The notes: generated from the sequence alone by a model not told the origin. A DNA stretch of 52,406 bases from Vibrio sp. Isolate32 (GCF_022397955.1 NZ_JAKEUQ010000011.1:1-52406), one strand, 5' to 3'; shown: positions 22,537-33,487, counted from the stretch's first letter. Numbers and translations: made by a program.

Positions 22537-22995
22537 ATGGTGAAAAATTTGGACCACACATTAATAGAGCAAGTTGAAGGGATATGCGCATCGCGAGGCG
22601 TTAGACTAACACCTCAAAGAAAGCGAGTGTTTGAGCTCATCCTCTCTAATAAAAAAGCCTCCAGTGCTTATGAATTATTAGAGCAGTTGAAAGTCAGTGA
22701 ACCGCAGGCTAAGCCCCCTACAGTTTATCGGGCTTTGGATTTCTTATTGGAACAGGGTTTCATTCACAGAGTTGAGTCAACCAATAGCTTTATATGCTGC
22801 TGTTCTTGTAATGCCAACAAACATTTCTCCCAACTACTGATCTGCGATAAATGTGGCACAGTGGTAGAACTACAAGACGATTCCCTTGTGACTCTGCTCG
22901 CGAGTAACGCTGAGAAGCATGGCTTTCAATTGACCAACCACGTCATTGAATCGCATGGCATTTGCCAACCTTGCTCCTCCGAGATGAAAGAATAA
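22537..22995 (+). CDS. zur: Zinc uptake regulator (Fur family)
   Basis: Zinc-sensing repressor of zinc uptake genes. The 152-residue protein has the Fur-family winged helix (LTPQRKRVFELILSNKKASSAYELLEQL, in part; PPTVYRALDFLLEQGFIHRVES) and metal-binding residues: CCCSCNANKH, CDKCG and the C-terminal CQPC. The cysteine set and SFICC segment are those of Zur and not Fur. An AGGGA ribosome site precedes the ATG. dusA lies across the prophage; in related genomes the two genes are near each other, consistent with the insertion having separated them. Confidence 0.92.
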   Translation: MVKNLDHTLIEQVEGICASRGVRLTPQRKRVFELILSNKKASSAYELLEQLKVSEPQAKPPTVYRALDFLLEQGFIHRVESTNSFICCCSCNANKHFSQLLICDKCGTVVELQDDSLVTLLASNAEKHGFQLTNHVIESHGICQPCSSEMKE

Positions 22996-23012
22996 GATTA
23001 TAGAAGAACATT

Positions 23013-23474
23013 ATGCGCGCTGAATTTGTAAACCCGTTTTTAGCTTCTTTGATGAACGTATTAAAAACGATGGCTTCTCTAGAATTGAAGCCACAAAAAC
23101 CGAGAGTTAAGAAAGATGAAATCGCTCGTGGTGATGTATCCGGCCTGATTGGTATGGTGGGTACACAGTCTCGTGGCTCTATGTCGATCACCTTTGATGA
23201 AGGTCTCGCTCTCGAAATCATGGAAAACATGCTTGGTGAACGACCAAACGGCCTCAACGAAGAAGTGACCGATATGGTGGGTGAAATCACTAACATGGTG
23301 ACTGGCGGTGCAAAGCGTATTCTTGCAGAAAGCGGCTTTGACTTCGACATGGCTACGCCAATCGTGGTTTCCGGTAAAGGTCATACTATTCGTCACAAGT
23401 GTGACGGGGCAATCATCATCATGCCTTTCTCATCTCAATGGGGTAATGCTTTCATCGAGATCTGTTTCGAATAG
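23013..23474 (+). CDS. CheX-like chemotaxis protein
   Basis: A 153-residue protein of the CheC/CheX/FliY family: MVGTQSRGSMSITFDEGLAL, then EVTDMVGEITNMVTGGAK with the conserved ExxN-type active-site helix (E90/N94 region), and a C-terminal strand pair. CheX proteins dephosphorylate CheY-P; single-domain forms far from chemotaxis operons are common in Vibrio. It follows zur by 17 nt and may be co-transcribed; a terminator follows. Confidence 0.82.
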   Translation: MRAEFVNPFLASLMNVLKTMASLELKPQKPRVKKDEIARGDVSGLIGMVGTQSRGSMSITFDEGLALEIMENMLGERPNGLNEEVTDMVGEITNMVTGGAKRILAESGFDFDMATPIVVSGKGHTIRHKCDGAIIIMPFSSQWGNAFIEICFE

Positions 23475-23507
23475 AAATAGTCGCTGCAAGTATTTAGAAT
23501 ATTTAAG

Positions 23508-23535
23508 AGGCTGACAGGTACGTCAGCCTTTTTTA
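23508..23535 (+). terminator. Rho-independent terminator after the cheX-like gene
   Basis: Perfect stem AGGCTGAC/GTCAGCCT (23508-23515 and 23522-23529) with a 6-nt loop followed by seven T with one interruption. Confidence 0.88.
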
Positions 23536-23571
23536 TTACCTGCGATTTAACCATTGCTTGACCTACAGATA

Positions 23572-23606
23572 CAAAAACGCCAACCCGAAGGTTGGCGTTT
23601 CTTTTT
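23572..23606 (-). terminator. Terminator after pgi
   Basis: AAACGCCAACC/GGTTGGCGTTT stem with a 4-nt loop; flanking A and T tracts make it work in both directions. It lies 16 nt past the pgi stop. Confidence 0.88.
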
Positions 23607-23621
23607 ATGCTATCAACTCAA

Positions 23622-25274
23622 TTAAGCTTTAAGCGCTTTAAATGCGTTGATTAGACCGTTCGTTGAACTGTCATGAGACGTTACTTCAGCGTCGTCAGCA
23701 AGCTCTGGAAGAATTTGGTTTGCTAGTTGCTTACCAAGTTCTACACCCCATTGGTCGAAGCTGAAGATGTTCCAGATAACGCCTTGAACGAAGATCTTGT
23801 GCTCGTACATCGCAATTAGGTTACCTAGAGAGCGAGGTGTAATTTGCTTAACAAGAATTGAGTTCGTTGGACGGTTACCTTCAAACACTTTGAAAGGTAC
23901 TAGCTCTGCCAATTCTTCCGCTGTTTTGCCAGCCGCTAGGAATTCAGCTTCTACTGTTTCTTTTGTCTTACCGAAGGCTAGAGCTTCAGTTTGAGCAAAG
24001 AAGTTAGACATTAGCTTCTGGTGGTGATCAGATGCTGGATTGTGGCTGATAGCAGGAGCAATGAAGTCTGATGGGATCAGCTTAGTGCCTTGGTGAATCA
24101 GTTGGTAGAAAGCGTGCTGGCCATTTGTACCAGGTTCACCCCAAATGATAGGACCCGTTTGGTACTCTACAGGGTTGCCTTCACGGTCAACAAACTTACC
24201 GTTTGATTCCATGTTGCCTTGCTGGAAGTAAGCAGCAAAACGGTGCATGTATTGATCGTAAGGTAGAATTGCTTCTGACTCAGCGCCATGGAAGTTGTTG
24301 TACCAAATACCGATAAGCGCAAGGATTACTGGAATGTTGCTTTCAAACTCAGTTGAAGCAAAGTGGTTATCCATCTCGTGAGCACCTTCTAGTAGCTCAA
24401 CGAAGTTATCGAAGCCAACAGATAGTGAGATAGAAAGACCGATTGCAGACCATAGTGAGTAACGACCACCAACCCAGTCCCAGAATTCGAACATGTTGTC
24501 AGTATCAATACCAAACTCAGCTACAGCAGTTGCGTTAGTTGATAGCGCTGCGAAGTGTTTAGCTACGTGTGCGTTATCACCCGCTTCAGCCAAGAACCAA
24601 TCACGTGCAGAGTGCGCGTTAGTCATTGTTTCTTGAGTGGTGAATGTTTTAGATGCAACTAAGAATAGCGTTGTTTCTGGGTTCAGAGACTTAAGCGTCT
24701 CAACGATGTGCGTACCATCTACATTAGAAACGAAGTGCATGTTTAGGCGAGTTTTATATGGCGTTAGAGCTTCAGTCACCATGTATGGACCAAGATCCGA
24801 ACCGCCGATACCGATGTTTACTACATCAGTGATCTCTTTACCTGTGTAACCTTTCCACTCACCAGAAACGATGCGGTGTGTGAACAGTTCCATTTTTGCT
24901 AGTACTGCATTCACTGCTGGCATTACGTCTTTGCCATCAACCATTACTGGCTTATCGCTACGATTACGCAGTGCAGTGTGAAGTACTGAACGGCCTTCAG
25001 TCTTGTTGATTGCATCACCGCTAAACATCGCTTCAATTGCAGACTTAACTTCAGTCTCGTTTGCAAGAGCAAATAGGTGCTGCATCGTTTCTGAATCGAT
25101 TAGGTTCTTAGAGTAATCGACCAAGATGTCTGAACCGAAACGAGTCGAAAAGCTCTCGAAACGTTTTGCATCTTGAGCAAAAAGCTCTTTCATATCCATA
25201 TCTTGAGCAGACTCAAAATGAGCTGTTAGCGCTTTCCACGCTTGTGTTTGCGTTGGGTTGATATTTTTCAACAT
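23622..25274 (-). CDS. pgi: Glucose-6-phosphate isomerase
   Basis: Interconverts glucose-6-phosphate and fructose-6-phosphate in glycolysis and gluconeogenesis. The 550-residue length equals that of E. coli Pgi (549). Family signatures are present: [11 protein letters not shown] near residue 154, [15 protein letters not shown] near 270, and [16 protein letters not shown] near 510. The catalytic region with the Glu ([17 protein letters not shown]) is intact. It is a single gene with its own terminator. The 327-nt gap upstream (25275-25601) between it and yjbQ holds both divergent promoters; no clear motif was seen there. Confidence 0.98.
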   Translation of the reverse strand: MLKNINPTQTQAWKALTAHFESAQDMDMKELFAQDAKRFESFSTRFGSDILVDYSKNLIDSETMQHLFALANETEVKSAIEAMFSGDAINKTEGRSVLHTALRNRSDKPVMVDGKDVMPAVNAVLAKMELFTHRIVSGEWKGYTGKEITDVVNIGIGGSDLGPYMVTEALTPYKTRLNMHFVSNVDGTHIVETLKSLNPETTLFLVASKTFTTQETMTNAHSARDWFLAEAGDNAHVAKHFAALSTNATAVAEFGIDTDNMFEFWDWVGGRYSLWSAIGLSISLSVGFDNFVELLEGAHEMDNHFASTEFESNIPVILALIGIWYNNFHGAESEAILPYDQYMHRFAAYFQQGNMESNGKFVDREGNPVEYQTGPIIWGEPGTNGQHAFYQLIHQGTKLIPSDFIAPAISHNPASDHHQKLMSNFFAQTEALAFGKTKETVEAEFLAAGKTAEELAELVPFKVFEGNRPTNSILVKQITPRSLGNLIAMYEHKIFVQGVIWNIFSFDQWGVELGKQLANQILPELADDAEVTSHDSSTNGLINAFKALKA

Positions 25275-25601
25275 GGTATCTATCCCGATGTTACTGTAGG
25301 TTTTATTCTAAACGTCACCTAAGTGATGAATAGAACCCCCCGATTAGGCGAAAGTTAATATTTTTCTGTGATGACCAAACCGCGTCACCACTGAAAGATT
25401 CTTTGTAATTTTTTTTCACAACGTATTATGCCGCATATGAAGAGCTGTACCTTGAGATAAATCAGGATTAGATTTCCTGAGACAGGAATCGGTACAGACT
25501 CTGGCTCTAACATAATTAAATGTGAGCGAGACCTGATAAATTCAAGTTCAAAAGATAGCCTCAAACCACTTTTTTTCCAAATACATTATAAAGGATGGCG
25601 T

Positions 25602-26021
25602 ATGTGGATTCAGAAGACTATACACCTAAATGCACAAAAGCGTGGATTTCATCTCATTACTGATGAAATTGAACAACAGATACACGAGATGAACTCTCTA
25701 TCTGTTGGTTTATTACATCTATTTATTCAGCATACTTCTGCCAGCTTAACGCTCAATGAAAATGCCGATCCGACCGTCCGTAGTGATATGGAGTCACACT
25801 TCAACAAGTTTGTGCCCGAACGAGCGCCCTACTACAAGCACACTTATGAAGGCGATGATGATATGCCCGCCCACATTAAAGCATCGACACTTGGCACCAG
25901 TGTGACAATCCCGATTAGTAACGGTCGTTTAGCTTTAGGAACATGGCAGGGCATTTACTTAGGTGAACACCGTGATTGCGGTGGCAGCCGTACGGTTATT
26001 GCTACCATTCAAGGTGAATAA
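25602..26021 (+). CDS. yjbQ: YjbQ-family protein (UPF0047)
   Basis: A 139-residue protein of the YjbQ/UPF0047 family: [20 protein letters not shown] (residues 37-56) and [20 protein letters not shown] near 110-129. E. coli YjbQ shows weak thiamine-phosphate synthase activity, but its real role is unclear. It is a single gene with an AAAGGATGG ribosome site and a bidirectional terminator downstream. Confidence 0.93.
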   Translation: MWIQKTIHLNAQKRGFHLITDEIEQQIHEMNSLSVGLLHLFIQHTSASLTLNENADPTVRSDMESHFNKFVPERAPYYKHTYEGDDDMPAHIKASTLGTSVTIPISNGRLALGTWQGIYLGEHRDCGGSRTVIATIQGE

Positions 26022-26071
26022 CTTTCAGTAATAAACTATAAAGCACTCGTAAAAACATAATGATAGGCAAC

Positions 26072-26106
26072 AAAAAAGGGTGACACATTTATGTGTCACC
26101 CTTTAA
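26072..26106. terminator. Bidirectional terminator between yjbQ and the barrel gene
   Basis: AAAGGGTGACAC/GTGTCACCCTTT stem with a 6-nt loop, A-tract before and T-like tract after; it serves two convergent genes. Confidence 0.88.
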
Positions 26107-26137
26107 AACATGAGATATTCGAGTTAGTAAATCCAGA

Positions 26138-27346
26138 TTAGAAAGGCTGGTTTATCATGACCCTAAAGGTCCCTTCATCGCCGCCTCGCGCTAATTCAGC
26201 ACGAACAACAATACCTTCAACTTGGAAGCGAACCGCGCCGCCCAAGCTCCACTTCATATCGGTATGCAGTGTTTTGATGTTGTACTCATCAGCAACGCGC
26301 CCGACTTCGGCAAAAGCAACCCACTGCCACCAAGGTAAGTCGTAGTAGTTAATCAGTGGGATATCACCCAGTGGTTGCCAGTCTGGAATTACCCTATATT
26401 CGGCAGAGTAATGGACTGCAGAACGCCCATGATAACGTCCTCCTGTATAACCTCTTAAACGGTATAAACCACCTAATCGAGCCTGTTCCGTTTCTGGAGG
26501 TCGAGCACAATCTTGCCCTGTGCAGTTATCCCAAGTCGGTGTATCCGCAGTATAGAAATCAAATGCTAAGACTTGCTGATCAAACACATCGCCTAACGGA
26601 CCTAAAGCAAAGTACTGACTGTTTTGAAATGTCCACTTCAGCCATAAATCGTCATTAGACCAACTTTCAGCACCGGTATTGAACTCAAGATTGGTATGAG
26701 AACCTTTGGTTGGATTACGTGTGCTATCACGGTTATCCCAATCAAACGCTAAACTAAAGCCTGTCGCCTCTTCACTATTATTTAAACCTTCCAACTCGCG
26801 AGAAGTATAAAAAGGTGTAAAGACAATCGAGCTGACACCCGACTCAACTGGCGAAGCAAAGTTCACATCTTTGATAGGTTGGAACGCACCTAATAAACCA
26901 TGTTTAGCAACATTGCCCCATGGCAACAGATACTTAAACTCAAACTGATAGTTTTCCTCTAAGCCATCGGCAATAGTTTTGTCATCAATCGATGAATCGT
27001 TATCGCCTTGGGAGCCGAGGTAATACGGGTTTTCGTTAAAGCGAGCTTGGTACATCTGAGTACTGAACAGTATGTTCTCAGACAGTGCAAAGTTAAAAGC
27101 TGATAGGAAACCGACGTAGCTGTCTTTATCTGAATACAGCGCCATACCAAACAGAGCGGCTTGAGGTTGCCAAACACCCTTTGCGACACCAGCAACCCCA
27201 AAGGTATTACCCATGGTTTCAGTGCTGAAGTAAAAAGGGACAAAGGCTGAGTCTTTTTCTTCACTCAGGGCTGAAGAAGAAAAGCTCACACCGAGTAATG
27301 CCATTGCTGACATCACTAGGTGTCGAGTGGTTCGCTTGAACATCAT
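26138..27346 (-). CDS. Outer-membrane beta-barrel protein, BamA/surface-antigen type
   Basis: A 402-residue exported protein with a signal peptide (cleavage near SSSALS, residue 29) and no POTRA domains. The barrel has the Bac_surface_Ag (Omp85) signature LRGYTGGRYHG near residue 300, and it ends in phenylalanine (VMINQPF). Stand-alone barrels of this family are common in marine bacteria, sometimes as lipid-handling or patatin-like partners, but this one has no enzyme domain. It lies 20 nt after the alr stop in the same direction and might be co-transcribed with alr. Confidence 0.8.
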   Translation of the reverse strand: MMFKRTTRHLVMSAMALLGVSFSSSALSEEKDSAFVPFYFSTETMGNTFGVAGVAKGVWQPQAALFGMALYSDKDSYVGFLSAFNFALSENILFSTQMYQARFNENPYYLGSQGDNDSSIDDKTIADGLEENYQFEFKYLLPWGNVAKHGLLGAFQPIKDVNFASPVESGVSSIVFTPFYTSRELEGLNNSEEATGFSLAFDWDNRDSTRNPTKGSHTNLEFNTGAESWSNDDLWLKWTFQNSQYFALGPLGDVFDQQVLAFDFYTADTPTWDNCTGQDCARPPETEQARLGGLYRLRGYTGGRYHGRSAVHYSAEYRVIPDWQPLGDIPLINYYDLPWWQWVAFAEVGRVADEYNIKTLHTDMKWSLGGAVRFQVEGIVVRAELARGGDEGTFRVMINQPF

Positions 27347-27366
27347 TTACTGTAATGAGTCCATAG

Positions 27367-28452
27367 CTACTTCACGTATTCCATCGCTACACGCGAAGTC
27401 AGTTTAGTGACCAGCTCGTAAGCGATCGTACCGATATGTTCTGCGACTTCTTCTGAAGGTAAATCTTTACCCCATAATGTCGCTTCATCACCGACTTTAT
27501 CTGCCGCATCGGGGCCAAGGTCGACCGTTAACATGTCCATAGATACACGACCTGCAATAGGCACTTTTCGACCATTTACAAACACAGGCGTGCCGTTAGG
27601 CGCAGTTCGAGGATAACCATCACCGTAACCAATCGCGATAACACCCACTTTGGTGTCACGTTCACTGGTCCAGTTCGCACCATATCCCACGCTTTCACCC
27701 GCTTTAACATCACGAACTGCAATCAGGTGCGAGGTAAGAGTCATCACAGGCATAAAGCCAAGTTCTTGTGCTGATTTATCGACAAACGGGGATACACCGT
27801 AAGAGATAATACCAGGGCGTACCCAATCAAGGTGACTATCAGGCCAAGCCAACAAACCAGCAGAAGCGGCCAATGAGCGCTCTCCTTCACAACCATCGGT
27901 AAGCGACAAGAAAAGCTCAGTCTGTTCAACAGTAGTAGTTCTATCAAGCTCGTCTGCACAGCCGAAGTGGCTCATGTAACGCAGAGGTTTCGCTACGTTC
28001 GCACATTGATGCAAGCGCTCAACAAAGTTTTGGTATTGCTCAGGGCGAACCCCTAATCGGTGCATACCACTGTCGACTTTTAGCCATACCACGACGGGTG
28101 TTTCCAAATCTGCATTCTCTAGCGCGCTTAGTTGCTCTTCACAATGCACCACTGTTTGAATGTTATTGGTCACTAATATTGGTAAATCGCCCGAAGAATA
28201 AAACCCTTCCAGCAACAAAATAGGTTTAACAATGCCACCAGCACGAAGTTGCAGTGCTTCCTCAATACGAGCCACACCAAACGCATCTGAGCTTTTAGAG
28301 TGCTTAGCAATGTGCAGTAAGCCGTGACCATAGCCATTGGCTTTGACAACAGACATCACTTTGCACTGCGGGGCTTTCGATTTTATTTGGCTTAGATTGT
28401 GCTCAAGCGCATTTAAATCAATGCTCGCGGTCGCCGCTTTCATATATGTCAT
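27367..28452 (-). CDS. alr: Alanine racemase
   Basis: PLP enzyme that makes D-alanine for peptidoglycan. The 361-residue protein has the PLP-lysine motif [10 protein letters not shown] (Lys37), the second catalytic tyrosine region [12 protein letters not shown], and [12 protein letters not shown]. An internal ATG at 28443 (MKAATASID) is also a plausible start. It follows dnaB by 6 nt in the same direction, the same dnaB-alr order as in E. coli. Confidence 0.97.
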   Translation of the reverse strand: MTYMKAATASIDLNALEHNLSQIKSKAPQCKVMSVVKANGYGHGLLHIAKHSKSSDAFGVARIEEALQLRAGGIVKPILLLEGFYSSGDLPILVTNNIQTVVHCEEQLSALENADLETPVVVWLKVDSGMHRLGVRPEQYQNFVERLHQCANVAKPLRYMSHFGCADELDRTTTVEQTELFLSLTDGCEGERSLAASAGLLAWPDSHLDWVRPGIISYGVSPFVDKSAQELGFMPVMTLTSHLIAVRDVKAGESVGYGANWTSERDTKVGVIAIGYGDGYPRTAPNGTPVFVNGRKVPIAGRVSMDMLTVDLGPDAADKVGDEATLWGKDLPSEEVAEHIGTIAYELVTKLTSRVAMEYVK

Positions 28453-28458
28453 TAGCGA

Positions 28459-29865
28459 TTACTCGTCATCAAATGCAGGACCTGCATAGTTATCGAAACG
28501 GGAGTGTTGCCCTTGGAATGTAAGACGAACCGAACCGATCGGGCCGTTACGCTGCTTCCCGATAATGATTTCAGCGATGCCCTTCAGCGAGCTGTCTGGG
28601 TTATACACTTCGTCACGGTAGATGAACATGATTAAGTCGGCATCTTGCTCAATCGAGCCCGATTCACGCAAGTCCGAGTTCACTGGGCGTTTATCGGCAC
28701 GTTGCTCTAGGGAACGGTTGAGCTGAGAAAGTGCCACAACTGGAACGTTCAACTCTTTCGCTAGCGCTTTAAGGGAACGTGAAATCTCAGCGATCTCAAG
28801 GGTACGGTTATCAGACAGTGAAGGTACACGCATCAATTGAAGGTAGTCGATCATGATCATGGAAAGACCATCATGTTCACGAGCAATCCGACGTGCACGA
28901 GAACGTACTTCCGTTGGCGTTAGACCTGAGCTGTCATCAATGTACATATTCTTCTTATCCATGAGGATACCCATGGTCGAAGAGATACGAGCCCAGTCTT
29001 CATCATCAAGTTGACCGGTACGAATTTTGGTTTGGTCCACGCGAGAGAGGGATGCAAGCATACGCATCATCAGCTGTTCGCCTGGCATCTCTAGCGAGAA
29101 GATTAACACCGGTTTATCTTGCTTCATCGCTGCGTTTTCACACAAGTTCATCGCAAACGTGGTTTTACCCATTGATGGACGAGCCGCGACAATGATTAAG
29201 TCAGAGCCTTGCAGGCCTGCTGTTTTCTTATTGAGATCGTTAAAACCAGTATCGACACCTGTCACACCATCTTGAGGCGTTTTGTACAGGATCTCGATAC
29301 GCTCTAATGTTTTCTCTAGAATGCTATCAACATTCTGTGGACCTTCGTTTGCACTTGCACGGCCTTCGGCAATCGCGAAAACTTTACTTTCAGCCAGATC
29401 AACAAGCTCTTCCGATGTACGACCTTGAGGGTCATAACCAGAGTCCGCAATCTCATTCGCGACACCGATCAAGCTACGAACGAGTGCACGTTGCGCCACA
29501 ATATCCGCATACGCGTTGATATTTGCGGCACTTGGTGTGTTTTTCGCAAGATCAGCAAGGTAGGCAAAGCCTCCCACTTCTTCAAGCTGCTCACGCAGCT
29601 CTAAATGTTCAGAGAGTGTAATAAGATCCAGCGGAGAACTTTCTTCAAGGATATCCTTTACCGCTTCAAAGATCAGACGGTGAGGACGGCTATAAAAGTC
29701 TTTGGCCACCACCTTTTCGGCAACCGTATCCCAGCGTTCGTTATCTAATAACAAGCCGCCAATAACAGATTGCTCAGCTTCTAATGAATGTGGCGGGACC
29801 TTGATGGCGTCCACCTGATCGTTGGCTGATTTCTGACTTTTGGTATCCACTATGACTACACTCAA
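28459..29865 (-). CDS. dnaB: Replicative DNA helicase
   Basis: Hexameric 5'-3' helicase of the chromosomal replisome. The 468-residue protein has an N-terminal helical domain (PPHSLEAEQSVIGGLLLD), Walker A in ARPSMGKTTFAMN, Walker B MIMIDYLQLM and the arginine-finger region QRNGPIGSVRLTF near the end. No intein is present. It is the first gene of a dnaB-alr operon; promoters lie in 29866-30025, shared with the divergent DUF481 gene. Confidence 0.98.
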   Translation of the reverse strand: MSVVIVDTKSQKSANDQVDAIKVPPHSLEAEQSVIGGLLLDNERWDTVAEKVVAKDFYSRPHRLIFEAVKDILEESSPLDLITLSEHLELREQLEEVGGFAYLADLAKNTPSAANINAYADIVAQRALVRSLIGVANEIADSGYDPQGRTSEELVDLAESKVFAIAEGRASANEGPQNVDSILEKTLERIEILYKTPQDGVTGVDTGFNDLNKKTAGLQGSDLIIVAARPSMGKTTFAMNLCENAAMKQDKPVLIFSLEMPGEQLMMRMLASLSRVDQTKIRTGQLDDEDWARISSTMGILMDKKNMYIDDSSGLTPTEVRSRARRIAREHDGLSMIMIDYLQLMRVPSLSDNRTLEIAEISRSLKALAKELNVPVVALSQLNRSLEQRADKRPVNSDLRESGSIEQDADLIMFIYRDEVYNPDSSLKGIAEIIIGKQRNGPIGSVRLTFQGQHSRFDNYAGPAFDDE

Positions 29866-30025
29866 TAACTAATAATGATCGTTCATTATACCCAAGAACA
29901 CTCATTTGTAATCCGATCCTATGAGTTTGTTTTATTCTTCAGGAAGAATTTACTTATTGCTGACGGAATTAACCAAGGGTAGCATTACGATCTCGCCATT
30001 CATTCACTGTATAACTGAGGTATGC

Positions 30026-30910
30026 GTGTCCAAACTATTGGCTCTGAGCACTGGTCTTCTAAGCACTGGTCTCCTGAGCGCTCCGATGGCTTTAGCTGAT
30101 GATGCTAAAACCGATGTTGATGCAATCCTCGACTCGATAGTAGTACCAGAACCTACTGCTGAGCCGATCGTCGTTGCACCAGCACCAGAAGAAAAAGATA
30201 TGGATATCGCCCCAAGTGATACGAGTGACACTGAACTGCCAAGCCCACTAAAAACTGAAGTCGAATTTGGATATCAGTCGCATACTGGTAATTCCGATTC
30301 ACGGGCGCTTAACGCACGCCTTAACGGTGAGTACACGGCTGGCCGTCATAGAACCAGTGGTGAATGGAAATACTACAACCTCTACAAAGATGGCGAAGAA
30401 GATAAAAGGCAATCGACTTACTCGGCTCAGAGTGACTACAAGTTAAGCCCTAAAACCTACCTTTACGGCAGCTTTAAAGGGGTAGACTCACGATACAGTG
30501 CTTACTTTAAGGACTACACCATTTCGAGCGGTCTGGGTTATCAGTTTTCGAATACTGAAGAGTTTGTATTGGAAGTCGAAGTGGGCCCAGGTTTTCGTTA
30601 CCAAGAGCCAAACCTCGATGAGATCGACGATGATGACATCATCTTCCCTGAGATTGTTGAAGAAGCGATTTTTCGTGGCAACGTGAATACGTCTTGGCAG
30701 GTATTGAAGAACTTGCAACTCAAGGCAGACGTGACGCTTGTATCTGGTCACAGTAACCTAAAGTTTGATACTGAACTCGAAGCCATCAACGATATTACTG
30801 ACAATATCGCACTGAAGATCGCTCACTCTCGACAGTACCACGATAAGGTACCTGACGGATTAAGCAAAGAAGACTCTGTACTGTCGATTAACCTGCTCTT
30901 TCAATTCTAG
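30026..30910 (+). CDS. DUF481 outer-membrane barrel protein
   Basis: A 294-residue exported protein using a GTG start at 30026 with a CTGAGG ribosome site 5 nt upstream; longer in-frame starts lack one and would put 35 extra residues before the signal peptide. The signal peptide (SKLLALSTGLLSTGLLSAPM, cleavage after ALA) is followed by an acidic Pro-rich linker (about 25-75) and a DUF481-type barrel (TEVEFGYQSHTGNSDSRALN, GLGYQF) ending in LLFQF. DUF481 proteins are salt- or stress-inducible outer-membrane proteins of unknown function. Confidence 0.85.
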   Translation: MSKLLALSTGLLSTGLLSAPMALADDAKTDVDAILDSIVVPEPTAEPIVVAPAPEEKDMDIAPSDTSDTELPSPLKTEVEFGYQSHTGNSDSRALNARLNGEYTAGRHRTSGEWKYYNLYKDGEEDKRQSTYSAQSDYKLSPKTYLYGSFKGVDSRYSAYFKDYTISSGLGYQFSNTEEFVLEVEVGPGFRYQEPNLDEIDDDDIIFPEIVEEAIFRGNVNTSWQVLKNLQLKADVTLVSGHSNLKFDTELEAINDITDNIALKIAHSRQYHDKVPDGLSKEDSVLSINLLFQF

Positions 30911-31061
30911 TTTCAAGAGCAATTCTAGTCTCAAGACCAATTCTAATATTAAGACCACATATAACCTTAAGAACAGCTTGTTCAGGTATAACAGCTTTTG
31001 GATCACCATAAGCTTGTTACTTACTATAACCCTTCCTTGTACTTTCCTATATTTCAGACAT

Positions 31062-31091
31062 AAAAAAACACCAGCCGAAGCTGGTGTTTAA
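31062..31091 (-). terminator. Terminator after the rpsF-rpsR-rplI operon
   Basis: AAACACCAGC/GCTGGTGTTT perfect stem with a 4-nt loop, T-run on the reverse strand. It lies 37 nt past the rplI stop. The 30911-31061 interval has no gene; it shows near-repeats of CAATTCTAGTCTCAAGACC. Confidence 0.88.
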
Positions 31092-31127
31092 AACTTTCAA
31101 AAGAAAGAATTCGTCTTGGTACTGAAA

Positions 31128-31580
31128 TTACTCAGCTGCAACGATAGCGATTTTCGCAGTAGCAAAAACTTCAGAGTGAAGTTGGATGCTTACTTCGAAT
31201 TCGCCGATGTTACGTAGAGCGCCTTCAGGTAGGCGTACTTCGCTCTTAGCTACTGCAACACCTGCCGCTGTAATAGCGTCAGCGATGTCACGAGTACCGA
31301 TAGAACCGAATAGTTTACCTTCGTCACCAGCTTTAGAAGCGATTGTAACGCCTTCTAGAGTGTTAACGCTCTCTGCACGAGCTTCAGCAGCAGCTAGTTG
31401 CTCAGCAACTTTAGCTTCTAGTTCAGCACGACGAGTTTCGAACATAGCAACGTTGTCTTTAGTTGCCATAACTGCTTTACCCTGTGGGATAAGGAAGTTA
31501 CGAGCGTAACCAGATTTAACGTTTACTTGGTCGCCAAGGCCACCTAGGTTACCGATCTTATCAAGTAGAATAACTTGCAT
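31128..31580 (-). CDS. rplI: 50S ribosomal protein L9
   Basis: A 150-residue protein with the L9 signature [22 protein letters not shown], in part, and [13 protein letters not shown], the long connecting helix, and the C-terminal rRNA-binding domain. E. coli L9 has 149 residues. It is the last gene of the rpsF-rpsR-rplI operon. Confidence 0.98.
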   Translation of the reverse strand: MQVILLDKIGNLGGLGDQVNVKSGYARNFLIPQGKAVMATKDNVAMFETRRAELEAKVAEQLAAAEARAESVNTLEGVTIASKAGDEGKLFGSIGTRDIADAITAAGVAVAKSEVRLPEGALRNIGEFEVSIQLHSEVFATAKIAIVAAE

Positions 31581-31618
31581 TATCTTAGTCCTCTTAAACT
31601 ATTATTAACTATTACCGA

Positions 31619-31849
<231 letters not shown>

Positions 31850-31958
31850 CTATCTCCTGATCTTAAATTTAGTAAAGCGGTCTTTCACAATTATCGAAAT
31901 AACTATCAACGACCTAAAACAAGTTGAGAATTTTTTAAGGCATTAAGCCAAAAAAGAA

Positions 31959-32348
31959 TTACTCAGCAGCTGCTTCTGGTTTAGCTTCTGTACGCTCTTC
32001 GCGACGAGGAGCACGCTCTGCACGCTCTTCTTTTTGCTTAAGCATAATAGATTGCTCAGTCACAGCGCCTTTAGTGCGCATGATCATGTTACGTAGAACT
32101 GCATCGTTGAAACGGAAAGCAGTTTCTAGCTCGTCAATCACTTCTTGACCAGCTTCAACGTTCATAAGAACGTAGTGAGCTTTGTGAAGCTTGTTGATTG
32201 GGTAAGCCATTTGACGACGACCCCAGTCTTCTAGACGGTGGATAGTACCGCCAGCTTCAGTGATAGAACCAGTGTAACGCTCGATCATGCCAGCAACTTG
32301 CTCGCTTTGATCAGGGTGAACCATGAATACGATTTCGTAATGACGCAT
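31959..32348 (-). CDS. rpsF: 30S ribosomal protein S6
   Basis: A 129-residue protein ([40 protein letters not shown], in part) with an acidic/basic tail rich in Glu, Arg and Ala; in E. coli the S6 tail is extended by added glutamates (RimK). First gene of its operon, with a strong AAGGAG ribosome site and an S6:S18-type leader hairpin upstream. Confidence 0.98.
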   Translation of the reverse strand: MRHYEIVFMVHPDQSEQVAGMIERYTGSITEAGGTIHRLEDWGRRQMAYPINKLHKAHYVLMNVEAGQEVIDELETAFRFNDAVLRNMIMRTKGAVTEQSIMLKQKEERAERAPRREERTEAKPEAAAE

Positions 32349-32372
32349 TTGGTTGCTCCTTACGGATTATTA

Positions 32373-32406
32373 GCTTCCACGAGTGGCCCGGTCGTCCAGA
32401 GGAAGC
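32373..32406 (-). promoter_or_regulatory. rpsF leader hairpin, S6:S18-type autoregulatory motif
   Basis: On the reverse strand GCTTCC (32401-32406) pairs with GGAAGC (32373-32378); the interior has TGG/CCA pairing and an exposed ACCGGG. A leader hairpin with a conserved CCG bulge bound by the S6:S18 complex is established for rpsF in many bacteria. A promoter with TTGCCA and TATAAT lies just upstream (about 32448-32476). Confidence 0.6.
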
Positions 32407-32555
32407 AAGGAACTAAAGATAAATGACCGAGTTTTAAGGACGGCAAATATTATAGAAAGAACCCTGTATTGGCAAGTGGTATTTGGCGAATAATGAAACA
32501 GTTTTTCTTTCGCCATCTAGCCATCCAACAAACCAATAAGCCTGTCTACTATCAC

Positions 32556-32592
32556 CAAAAAAGAAACGCCCACCAGCAAGTGGTGAGCGTTA
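32556..32592 (-). terminator. Terminator after rlmB
   Basis: Reverse strand AACGCTCACCACT TGCTGGTGGGCGTTT hairpin followed by CTTTTTT, 49 nt past the rlmB stop. Confidence 0.82.
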
Positions 32593-32640
32593 ATAAATTC
32601 ATAGACTTAAAGTCGTTTTGCCTTTTGATTCAGCTTAATG

Positions 32641-33381
32641 CTATTGAGCTAGGCGTTGACGTACCGCTTCGAACAGACAGATGCCTGATGCTACCGAAAC
32701 GTTTAGGCTCGATACGCTACCAGCCATCGGGATCTTAATTAGGTCATCACAGGTTTCACGCGTTAGACGACGCATACCGTCACCTTCTGCCCCCATAACA
32801 ACCGCAAGAGGGCCTGTTAGCTTCGCTTGGTAGATATCATGCGTAGCTTCACCAGCCGTACCTACAAACCATACGCCCTGCTCTTGCAGTGCACGCATTG
32901 TGCGAGCTAGGTTGGTTACACGTACTAACGGAACCGTTTCAGCCGCACCACACGCAACCTTGCTTACCGTTGCTGTTAACGGCGAAGAGCGATCTTTCGG
33001 TACAATAACCGCAGCCACACCTGCGGCATCGGCGTTACGTAGACAAGCACCAAGGTTGTGCGGGTCTGTTACGCCATCTAGAACCAACAGCAACGGCTGT
33101 TCGTGCTGCGCTAGGATGTCGTCTAAGTGAGTTTCGTTAAGCTGCTTAGCTGGCTTCACCTTAGCGATAATACCTTGGTGATTCGCACCTTGTGCTTTTT
33201 CATCCAGCGGCTTACGACCCATCTGTTGAATCGACACACCAAACTGTTGCAGTTGGTTCAGTAATGGAAGAAGACGCTCGTCTTGGCGACCTTTCAGTAC
33301 ATACGCTTCGATAAAACGTGCAGGATCTTTTTCTAGTACGGCTTTCACCGCGTGAATACCGTAAATAAATTCGTTACTCAT
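32641..33381 (-). CDS. rlmB: 23S rRNA (guanosine-2'-O-)-methyltransferase RlmB
   Basis: SPOUT-class enzyme that methylates G2251 of 23S rRNA in the peptidyl-transferase P-loop. The 246-residue protein has an N-terminal L30e-like substrate domain and the trefoil-knot SpoU motifs [27 protein letters not shown] and [18 protein letters not shown]. Length agrees with E. coli RlmB (243). It follows rnr in the same direction, as in E. coli. Confidence 0.97.
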   Translation of the reverse strand: MSNEFIYGIHAVKAVLEKDPARFIEAYVLKGRQDERLLPLLNQLQQFGVSIQQMGRKPLDEKAQGANHQGIIAKVKPAKQLNETHLDDILAQHEQPLLLVLDGVTDPHNLGACLRNADAAGVAAVIVPKDRSSPLTATVSKVACGAAETVPLVRVTNLARTMRALQEQGVWFVGTAGEATHDIYQAKLTGPLAVVMGAEGDGMRRLTRETCDDLIKIPMAGSVSSLNVSVASGICLFEAVRQRLAQ

Positions 33382-33455
33382 TGTCTCAGGTTACTCATAT
33401 TGCTCAGAGAAGAATGACATCAATGCCGATGTATCCCTCTCTGCGTTGTTCATTT

Positions 33456-33487
33456 CGAGAGTATGCGTCTTACGCCTGATACTCTCG
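33456..33487 (-). terminator. Strong hairpin between rnr and rlmB
   Basis: Perfect 9-bp arms CGAGAGTAT/ATACTCTCG with an inner GCGT/ACGC stem. There is no T-run, so it is more likely an RNA-processing or stabilising stem at the rnr 3' end than a simple terminator. It lies in the 172-nt gap. Confidence 0.6.
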